NCBI RefSeq assembly: GCF_032362555.1
Contig: NC_083522.1
Span: forward strand, 4,938,001 to 5,002,000
Length of the DNA stretch: 64,000 nt
Source: Amyelois transitella
Taxonomy: Eukaryota; Arthropoda; Insecta; Lepidoptera; Pyralidae
Reading direction: 5' to 3'
In this document: positions 1 to 10,600 of the stretch, in pieces
How the letters are laid out: every line of letters begins with the position of its first letter
How positions within the stretch are numbered: the first letter of the stretch is position 1
Program-made: the position numbers and the translations under genes
The notes under the pieces: generated by a model
The model's input: only the letters and a program-made list of their open reading frames with translations
What the model was told of the DNA's origin: nothing
Database searches by the model: none

Positions 1-3000
1 CGAAGATTATCTCTGGCATTCACTCTTGGCTGGCGTTCCACTACCAAAGTTGACTGACCATCTCTCCTACTCTGACTGCGCCGATCTGAACTATCAGAAT
101 GCTGTGAAATAACTCCCATATTGTCTCTGGCTGAGCGATGCATCGAACTTATGCTTTTCCTGTCAGAACTGTGAGTAGAGTTACTGATATATTCCCCACG
201 TTCCCCGAGATTTCCAATGCTTTTACGCTGAGCAGCAGCTGTAGAACTAATAGAATGTTGGGCCTCGGTATTGGATGATACACCTTTTCGATGCAAGACT
301 GCATTAGTGGAAGATGCGTCTGATACTAAATTTGACGACCGTTTATGATGGCCCACACGATATGAATTGTCTATAATAGTATTAGAATCATCACCGCCAT
401 GCATAGCTCTCTGAAATTCTAGGCTAGTTTTAGTAACACTATCGCTGAGTTGATTTCTGTTTATAGTATGGGACTGTTGAGAATTCCTTGAGCTGTTTTG
501 TTCCACTTGAGTTACTTTAGAAATATTGGTTGAAACATTTCTTTGTGAGTGACTTTCACGATGTAAGTCCTGGCTACTAGAAGAAATAATATTTTGAGAT
601 GAATCACCATCCACTTTCCTTGTGATTTGATTTCCAGTTGAGTGTTGGCTTCCTAATGTTGATGTAGTTCCAGTTCGCCTTTGAGTATTAGTACTATCTG
701 ATGAGGCTATAGAATGATCTGATAACACTGATGTCATATTATGAACACCAACTTGCCTCTTTGTATTATTTTCAGATTGATGTGTTGTATTATGTTTTGA
801 TTGATAAGAATGAGCAACATGCCCATAGTGACTTTCGGTTGAAGTCGTGTTATGTTGACGATTGTTCACATCTTGATTACTGCTAGATGTTACCATCTGT
901 TCGGATGATATAAATCTTTGACTGCCGTCATCTAAGCGTTGTTTTTGTCCTGAGCGATTCTGTTCTGATGAGATAAGTTTTAGATTAACATCATCCGGAT
1001 GTTGCTTTTGATTTGTACGACTTGGACTTATACTATCACTAACATTCGTTTCTACATTTCGTGTTACTGTTACCCATTTGCCAGCTATTAGTTTCTTTTC
1101 CGTGATTTGTTTCATAACTTTCGTAGTAGATGAAGAAGATTTTAAGTTTCTTGAATCAATTGTTTGTGCACTAGTCTTATCTGTAATATCTCTGGAGATA
1201 GAACGATCTTTAGATTGCGGTGATTGACTCTTAATAACACCGTATTGTGTAGTTTTTTGAGACTGGTCACTTCGAGCATTAATATCACTCGAAGATACTA
1301 CTGAACTTTTAATTTGATTGCTTGATTGCATATGCTTTGATGTTGTTTGTTCAGAAGTATGTGAACTACGCTTCGAATAGTTCTCGGAATGTACACTACG
1401 AGATTCATCATCACGTTGAATGGCAGAGGATCTTTGTGTAGTGCGAGACTCAACTTTTCGGTCATCGTTATCTGTTATGTTTGTTTCATCTACAATTATT
1501 CGTTTTTTCTCACTGGTACGAATATTTGTATCATCATGTGTTATTTCACCATTGTTGCTGAAATTTTCTTTTGGTTTAATTGGTTGTATTTTGTTGGCTG
1601 GGCTCCAATTTTGAGATTGTGGACGGTCAAATTCACCTTCGGGCTTTAAGTTGTCTTTTGGACGAACTTGAGATGGTGTATCACCTGGGGTCCATTTGGT
1701 AGGGCTTTGTTTAGTTACCTCGCCTTCAGGGTGTAAATTGTCCTTGGGTTTTATAGGAGTTTGTCTTTCACCTGTTTGCCATTTGGGTCTTGTTGGCCGA
1801 TCAAAGTCCCCTTCTGGTTTTAAATTATCTCTTGGACGAACTTGTGCTGGTGTTTCTCCAGGCAGCCACTGCAATTTTGGCTTGTCCGTAAATTCTCCTT
1901 CTGGGTGCAAATTATCTTTTGGTTTTATCTGCTCAGGTCGATCTGCGTTAACCCATTTGGGCCTTGCAGGCCTATCAAAATCACCTTCAGGTTTCAAATT
2001 ATCTTTAGGTCGTACTTGTGATGGTGTTTCTCCCGGCTGCCACTGTGTTGTAGGCCTCTTTTCGAAATCACCTTCTGGGTTTAGGTTGTCCTTTGGTCGC
2101 ACTTGATCCGGTGTTTCACCCGGTTTCCACTGCGATTTGTACCTTTTCTCAAAATCACCTTCAGGCTGTAGGTTATCTTTCGGACGTACTTGTTTGGGTG
2201 TTTCACCTGGTTGCCATTGCGCTTGTGGCCGACTTTGCAAGTCTAGTTTTTCCCATTTGGGCCTGGATGATTTTTCAACATCTGATTGACCCTTCAGTTT
2301 CAAGGGTGAGCGATCATTATCATCTATTTTGTCAATGGCTGGTCTCTTTTCAAAGTCGGGCTGATCAAAATGTCCTGGTTTCAAATTATCTGTATGATAA
2401 ACCATGGCTGAACGTTCACCTTTCGTAATCTTATAATCATCTCGTCTTTTGTGATCTTCAAACACTCCTTCGATTTTGAGATTGTCTTCTCTTCTTGTCA
2501 ATTTCACTCTTTGTCCTTTAACTACACGGTATGTGTCGGATGTTCTCACATTTTCCATTCTTCCCTCCATCTTTAAATTATCTTCATGCTTAACCACAGC
2601 TGCTCTTTCACCACTAATTATGCTGTAATCATTTCTTTGTTTCATATCAATGAACTCCCCTTCTATTTTCAAATTATCTTCTCTTCTTATAATATCCACT
2701 CGTTCTACCTTTTGTTTTCGGTGTATGTCTGTTTCTCTTTCTAATGTTATATTATCAACCTGTTTGAACGGTTTGCGTTTTTCTGCTGGCTGCGAAGGAA
2801 CTATTTCGGGTGTGTAGAATTTACCATCTGGTTTTAAATTATCTTTTGGTTTTACAACAGGTGCTCTTTCTCCTTTTATAGCACTATAATCATTACGAAT
2901 TTTAAGATCAACAAACTCACCCTCAGTTCTTAAGTTATCCTCATGTTTTTGTATAACAACTCTTTCAACTTTATCAATACGTCTGTAATCATCTCGCGAT

Positions 3001-6000
3001 CGATGAACATCTATTTTTCCTTCCATTTTTAGATGGTCTTCATGTTTTACTATATCAACACGATCACCTTTTGTAGCAGTGTAGTCAGTACGTCTTATTA
3101 TTTCCATATCACCCTCAGGCTTTAAATTGTCATTTGGTTTTTTTTGCAGAGGCCTTTCACCTGAAACATGCTTTGGTTTTTGCGGTCTATCAAATTGACC
3201 TTCAGGTTTCAAATTATCTTGAGGCTTTTTAGGTGTTTGTCTTTCTGCCGGGCGCCATTCATCATGTTTTGGTTTTTCAAACTCTCCCTCAGGTTTAAGA
3301 TTATCTTGAGGTTTCTTAGGCGTTTGCCTTTCTACAGGATGCCACTCTTTGGGTTCGGGTTTTTCGAAATGTCCTTCTGGTTTGAGATTATCCTGTGGTT
3401 TTATTATTTCTGGCCTTTCTGCAGGTCTCCACTTATCTTGTTTAGGCGTTTCAAATTCACCTTCTGGTTGTAAGTTATCTTTTGGTTTCTTAGGAGTTTG
3501 ACGTTCTGCTGGGTGCCATTCATCATGTTTTGGTTTTTCAAATTCTCCTTCTGGATATAAATTATCTTTTGGTTTTTTAACCTCAGGTCTCTCAGCTGGG
3601 CGCCATTCAACATTCATAGGTTGTTCAAAATCACCTTCAGGTCTAAGGTTGTCTTTAGGCTTCTTTTGAACTGGTCGTTCCGCAGGACGCCATTCGTCAT
3701 ATTTTGGTTGTTCGAATTTACCTTCAGGTTTAAGATTGTCTTGCGGTCGTTTTTGAACGGGACGTTCTGCAGGTTGCCACTTTTCAGTTTTAGGAGTTTC
3801 AAAATTACCTTCAGGTCTCAAATTGTCATGTGGCTTTTTGGGTGTTTGACGTTCAGCGGGACGCCACTCGTCATGTTTTGGTTGTTCAAATTCGCCTTCA
3901 GGCTTGAGATTGTCTTTAGGTCTCTTTTGAATTGGTCGCTCAGCGGGTTTCCATTCATCTTGTTTTGGCTGTTCAAATTCACCCTCAGGTTTGAGATTAT
4001 CTTGAGGTTTTTTAGGAGTTTGACGTTCAGCAGGACGCCATTCGTCGTGTTTTGGTTGCTCAAATTCACCTTCAGGTTTGAGGTTGTCTTTGGGTCTTTT
4101 CTGAATGGGTCGCTCAGCAGGTCTCCATTCATCATGTTTTGGTTGCTCGAATTCTCCCTCAGGCTTAAGATTGTCTTGGGGCTTAATTTGAACGGGACGT
4201 TCCGCAGGTCGCCATTTTTCAGGTTGAGGACTTTCAAAATCGCCTTCAGGTTTCAAATTATCATGTGGCTTTTTGGGTGATTGACGTTCAGCGGGACGCC
4301 ATTCGTCATGTTTAGGCTGCTCGAATTCTCCTTCAGGTTTTAGATTATCTTTGGGTTTTCGTGGTGTCTGTCTTTCGGCTGGACGCCATTCTTCGTGTTT
4401 GGGTTGTTCAAAGTCACCCTCGGGTTTAAGATTATCTTGAGGCTTCTTGGGCGTTTGGCGTTCAGCAGGGCGCCATTCATCATGTTTTGGTTGCTCAAAT
4501 TTACCTTCCGGCTTTAGATTGTCTTTTGGTCTCTTCTGAACTGGTCGCTCGGCAGGTCTCCATTCATCTTGTTTTGGCTGTTCGAATTCACCCTCAGGTT
4601 TAAGATTATCTTGGGGTTTCTTGGGCGTTTGGCGTTCAGCAGGACGCCATTCGTCATGTTTCGGTTGTTCAAATTCACCTTCAGGCCTAAGATTGTCTTT
4701 TGGTCTCTTCTGAACTGGTCGCTCAGCAGGACGCCAGTCTTCGTGTTTAGGCTGTTCAAAGTCGCCTTCTGGTCTTAAGTTATCCTGTGGCTTCTTAGGT
4801 GTTTGACGCTCAGCAGGACGCCATTCGTCATGTTTTGGCTGTTCAAATTCACCCTCAGGTTTAAGATTATCTTGGGGTCTTATTTGAACCGGGCGTTCAG
4901 CAGGTCGCCATTTTTCAGGTTTAGGAGTTTCAAAGTTCCCCTCTGGTCTTAAGTTATCCTGTGGCTTCTTAGGTGTTTGACGCTCAGCAGGGCGCCATTC
5001 GTCATGTTTTGGCTGTTCAAAGTCGCCTTCTGGTCTTAAGTTATCCTGTGGCTTCTTAGGTATTTGACGCTCAGCAGGACGCCATTCGTCATGTTTTGGC
5101 TGTTCAAATTCACCCTCAGGTTTAAGATTATCTTGGGGTCTTATTTGAACCGGGCGTTCAGCAGGTCGCCATTTTTCAGGTTTAGGAGTTTCAAAGTCCC
5201 CCTCTGGTCTTAAGTTATCCTGTGGCTTCTTAGGTGTTTGACGCTCAGCAGGACGCCATTCGTCATGTTTTGGCTGTTCAAAGTCGCCTTCTGGTCTTAA
5301 GTTATCCTGTGGCTTCTTAGGTGTTTGACGCTCAGCAGGACGCCATTCGTCATGTTTTGGCTGTTCAAAGTCGCCTTCTGGTCTTAAGTTATCCTGTGGC
5401 TTCTTAGGTGTTTGACGCTCAGCAGGACGCCATTCGTCATGTTTTGGCTGTTCAAATTCACCCTCAGGTTTAAGATTATCTTGGGGTCTTATTTGAACCG
5501 GGCGTTCAGCAGGTCGCCATTTTTCAGGTTTAGGAGTTTCAAAGTCCCCCTCTGGTCTTAAGTTATCCTGTGGCTTCTTAGGTGTTTGACGCTCAGCAGG
5601 ACGCCATTCGTCATGTTTTGGCTGTTCAAATTCACCCTCAGGTCTCAAATTATCAAGTGGCTTTTTAGGCGATTGACGTTCAGCAGGTCGCCATTCATCT
5701 TGTTTAGGCTGTTCAAAGTCACCCTCAGGCCTTAGGTTATCTTGAGGCTTGATAGGTGTTTGACGTTCAGCAGGACGCCATTCGTCATGTTTAGGTTGTT
5801 CAAATTCTCCTTCAGGTTTAAGATTATCTTTAGGTTTTCGTGGTGTTTGACGTTCAGCAGGACGCCATTCATCCTGTTTTGGTTGCTCAAATTCACCTTC
5901 AGGTTTAAGGTTGTCTTTAGGTTTTTTCTGAACTGGTCGCTCAGCAGGTCTCCATTCATCTTGTTTTGGCTGTTCAAAATCACCCTCAGGTTTGAGATTA

Positions 6001-7633
6001 TCTTGCGGTTTCTTTGGCGTTTGTCTTTCTGCTGGACGCCATTCATCATGTTTTGGTTTTTCAAACTCTCCTTCAGGTTTCAAATTATCTTTTGGTTTTT
6101 TGGCTTCGGGTCGTTCAGCAGGTCGCCATTCCTCATGTTTAGGATGTTCAAATTCCCCTTCTGGTTTAAGATTATCTTGTGGTTTCTTTTGGACAGGTCG
6201 CTCGGCTGGTCGCCATTGTTCAGGTTTGGGAGATTCGAAATCACCTTCTGGTCTTAAGTTGTCTTGTGGCTTTTTAGGCGTTTGACGTTCCGCTGGACGC
6301 CATTCGTCATGTTTTGGTTGTTCAAATTCACCCTCAGGTTTCAGGTTATCTTTTGGTCGTTTTTGAACCGGGCGTTCAGCCGGACGCCACTCATCAAGTT
6401 TAGGTTGTTGGAAATCGCCTTCTGGTTTGAGATTATCCTGCGGTTTTTTGGGTATTTGTCTCTCTGCTGGTCGCCATTCCTCGTATTTAGGTTGTTCAAA
6501 TTCACCCTCCGGTTTTAAATTGTCTTTTGGCTTTCGAGGCATTTGCCTCTCAGCTGCACGCCACTCATCAAATTTAGGTTGTTCAAACTCGCCTTCAGGC
6601 TTAAGGTTATCTTGTGGTCTTATTTGCACTGGTCGTTCAGCAGGACGCCATTCTTCATGTTTCGGTTGTTCAAATTCACCTTCCGGTCTTAAATTATCCT
6701 GTGGCTTCTTTGGAGTTTGTCTTTCAGCTGGACGCCATTCGTCATGTTTTGGTTTTTCGAATTCGCCTTCTGGTTTAAGATTATCTTTGGGCTTTTTAGC
6801 CTCTGGTCGATCAGCGGGACGCCATTCTTCGTGTTTGGGCTGTTCAAATTTACCTTCAGGTCGAAGGTTATCCTGAGGTTTCTTTTGTACAGGACGCTCT
6901 GCAGGACGCCATTTTTCTGGTATAGGAGATTCAAAGTCGCCCTCTGGTTTTAAATTATCTTGTGGTTTTTTAGGTGTTTGTCTCTCTGCCGGACGCCATT
7001 CCTCGTGTTTTGGCTTTTCAAATTCTCCCTCCGGTTTCAAATTGTCTATCGGTTTTTTCGGAGTCTCTCTTTCAGCTGGCCGCCATTCTTCGTGCTTAGG
7101 TTTCTCGAAATCACCTTCTGGTTTTAGATTATCAATAGGCTTCTTTTGCTTCGGTCTTTCAGTGAGTTTGGGTTGAAATGCATCGTGCGAAACTGTGTGA
7201 CTCTCGAATGTACCTTCCATGTGTAAATTGTCCTTTCTGACAATTTGTTGTTGCCTTATATCAGTTTCTTCATAGGTCCTGTATTCTTCTTGGGAGGTCG
7301 TCACCTTCTGTAAATCTTCAGTAGAATAAAACTTTTCGAAATCTTCCTTTGTCCATGTACGACGTCTTTGAGGGCGTTCAACTGGTGATACCTTTTCAGT
7401 ATATTCTTGCTGATTCGATGTAACAAACTCTATTTCACCCTCATGAATAATATTGTCTGTTCTTTTAGTAACCAATGTTGTTCTTTCGACGATATCGGTG
7501 TAATCGATAAATTCCGATTTGTTTGTCGTATCTGTTATCATATCACCTTCTATTTTCGTCCACGTATTTCTGCGGACTGCTTTAGGTCGTTCTACGGGTT
7601 TGATCGTGTACTCTGACCGTGACGTTGTTGTAT
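1..7633 (-). CDS. SAXO-like gene exon 4 (very large repeat exon, open at window edge)
   Basis: The exon starts after acceptor TATTTACAG, completes the split Asp codon and reads TTTSRSEYTIKPVERPK. It continues without a stop for more than 2,540 codons. Order on the protein: divergent DY-type units; 47 phased 29-residue anchors (7133 down to 3127); another block of 32-residue units such as DNLKIEGEFIDMKQRNDY; seven more 29-residue anchors (2177 down to 1651); then a Ser/Gln/Asn-rich tail from about 1560 down to 1, which ends in DNLR again at the window edge. The tail has KKLIAGKWVTVTRNV, resembling KKLINGKIVNVKDTKKR in exon 1. Long plus-strand frames across this exon are antisense shadows of the repeat. 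Confidence 0.92.
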
Positions 7634-10600
7634 CTGTAAATAAAATCATGTTTCTTTATTTCGATGTTTGTACAGATATATTAAATGACGACATGTCTTT
7701 TCTAAACGAAAAGAAAACTAATTCTATGTATAATTATAAAAAAGAATATGTTTTGCTTACCTATGAATTCGCCTTCTGTGACGATGTTATCCACATGTCG
7801 AACAATTTCTGCTCGTTCACCTGTCACAACTTTATAGTCTTGCGTTATACTTCTTGTAGTAGTAAACTCGCCTTCAGGACGTAAATTATCTTCTGGTTTT
7901 TTCACTACGGCTTTCTCGGCTGGAACAAATTCGTCAGGTTTCCTTTTAGCAAATTCTCCCTCTGGTTTTAAATTATCTTCTGGTTTTTTCTGTTTTGGGC
8001 GTTCAGCAGGTGTCCATTTTTCCTTTTCTGGAGTTGTAAAGTCACCTTCGGGTTTCAAATTATCCTCAGGTCGTTTTACTGGCTCACGTTCTCCTGGTTG
8101 CCATTTCTCTGGTTTTCTTACTTCAAAGTCCCCTTCTGGTTTAAGATTATCTTCTGGTTTCTTCTGTTTAGGCCGTTCAGCGGGTCTCCATTTTTCTTTT
8201 TCAGGCGTTGTGAAATCTCCTTCTGGCTTCAAATTATCTTCAGGACGTTTTACTGGCTCACGTTCTCCCGGTTGCCATTTCTCTGGTTTTCTTACTTCAA
8301 AGTCCCCTTCTGGTTTAAGATTATCTTCTGGTTTCTTCTGTTTAGGTCGTTCTGCGGGTCTCCATTTTTCTTTTTCAGGCGTTGTGAACTCTCCTTCTGG
8401 CTTCAAATTATCTTCAGGACGTTTAACTGGTGCTCTGTCTCCGGGTTGCCATTCATCAGGTTTTCTCTTTTCAAAGTCACCTTCGGGCCTTAGGTTATCT
8501 TCCGGACGGCGAACTGGAGCTCTTTCCCCTGGACGCCAATCTTCAGGTTTTCTTTTCTCAAAGTCACCTTCAGGCCTTAAATTATCCTCAGGTTTAATAG
8601 CTTTTGGTCTATCGCTTGGACGCCATTTCTCAGGGTGACGCTTTTCAAAATCTCCCTCTGGTTTAAGATTGTCCTCTGGCTTATGAACAGGAGCTCTATC
8701 GCCAGGACGCCACTCTTCCGGACGACGTTTTTCAAAGTCGCCTTCAGGTCTTAAATTATCCTCAGGTTTAACAGGTTTTGACCTCTCAGCTGGACGCCAG
8801 GGTTCTTTATCTGGCGCAGTGAATTCTCCTTCAGGTTTCAGATTATCATCAGGTCGGCGTACTGGTGCTCTATCTCCAGGGCGCCATTCTTCGGGGCGCC
8901 TTTTTTCAAATTCACCTTCTGGTCGCAGGTTATCTTCTGGTCGGCGAACGGGAGCTCGATCGCCTGGACGCCAGTCTTCTGGTTGACGTTTTTCAAACTC
9001 ACCTTCCGGTTTCAAATTATCTTCTGGTCGTTTAACCGGAGCTCTGTCACCTGGTCGCCATTCTTCAGGCCGACGTTTCTCAAAATCGCCTTCAGGTCTA
9101 AGATTATCATCAGGTTTCTTCGGTTTCTGTCTTTCCGCGGGTCTCCATGGCTCTTTTTCGGGGGTTGTGAATTCACCTTCTGGTCTCAAATTATCATCAG
9201 GTCTTCGAACAGGTGCGCGATCGCCTGGACGCCATTCGTCAGGTTTTCTTTTTTCAAAGTCACCTTCCGGTTTCAAGTTATCTTCTGGTCTCTTGACAGG
9301 AGCTCTATCACCTGGTCGCCATTCTTCCGGACGTCGTTTTTCAAAGTTACCTTCGGGCTTTAAATTGTCTTCGGGTTTTTTAACGGGTGCCCTCTCACCA
9401 GGCCGCCACTCCTCGGGTCGCCGTCTTTCGAAGTCACCTTCAGGTTTAAGGTTGTCTTCGGGTTTTTGGGGCTTCGGTCGTTCCGCAGGTTGCCAATGAG
9501 GACGCTGTGGCTCTTGGAAGTCTCCCTCGAGGCGTAAATGATCTTCGTGGTGAACGGCGGTGGTACGGCTCACATGTTTTTCGTCGTAATCTTGTTTGTA
9601 TGCGGAGACCACGCTCGTAGTGTGCTCCACATCGAACAATGGCTCCGGGACATCGTTGTGTGGGCAGCGGTGACGCCTGGAAACGTTATGAAAATCATTT
9701 TAAAAAAAGAACATGTTCCTCATTAAAATTTTACCTGGTTTTCGAAATATGTATATTCTACTATCCTTGTTAAAATCACACCTTTTCAGACGATAGGGAT
9801 GTAAATACAGCGGAAAATATCTTGGTGGCGGCAAAGGCGGTAATATCAGAGACTCCATCGTTTCCACCCATGGCGTTCTATTACACTTTATTTAGTTACG
9901 TACGGGATCTACTAATCAAGACATTTTTACATTCACTTACAGGTCGTAAACAACACGTTTTAAATATTACGCGAGAACGTTCCGATTTATGATTTTTGTC
10001 ATTTTAGCATGTAAGTATACAAAAATAATGAGATGACATGTTACAATTCAGATTTCCTTTCTTTTAGTTTTTTATTCATATTTTAAACCTTTGTGTACTT
10101 TTAAACGAATTTTAATAGATAGTATTACTATAACTAGGTTCCGGCCAGCAGAGAGGAGCCCGCGGCGCGCACTGCCGTATGAAACTCTGCGTTGCCTGAA
10201 ACTTCAGCCGTACGGAAACCGAGTCCATATTGACGATTTTCGTATGTACAAATTTTCTCACACCAATTTTCAGCATAACCTTTATGAATTTATAATTGCT
10301 GTTTGTTCAAATGCTTCTTTACAATCAATACAAAGCCTGCCATTGACCTATAAAAATTTTGTTTAATCCACTTTTTTCTACAATATCATAAGTATTTTGT
10401 TTCCCATATCTTTAAAACCTTAATTATGTTAGACATTAAACTTAACTTATTAAATCGGTAGTTTTTCAATACTAAAAATAATAATAATGCAGTAACGTCG
10501 CTTATACATATGTAGCTGTTACGCTGACCTACTGAGGTAGCCATGGTAACTCATGGTACTTTCCTGAAAAATGTCAACGAACTTGGGTGCATGCATAATC

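Noticed and set aside
3404..6934. Minus-strand Asn/Lys/Leu-rich frames of 60-150 codons (for example 3818-4237 and 5732-6064)
   Set aside because: These lie in another frame of the same minus-strand repeat exon. The DNL-containing frame is continuous and phased with the splice sites; these are not.
1696..9499. Many plus-strand open frames of 60-220 codons opposite the repeat exons (Ser/Gly/His-rich or Phe/Arg/Trp-rich)
   Set aside because: They are antisense shadows. The 87-base unit is a multiple of three, so a stop-free antisense frame in one unit stays open in all. They lack splice or domain support.
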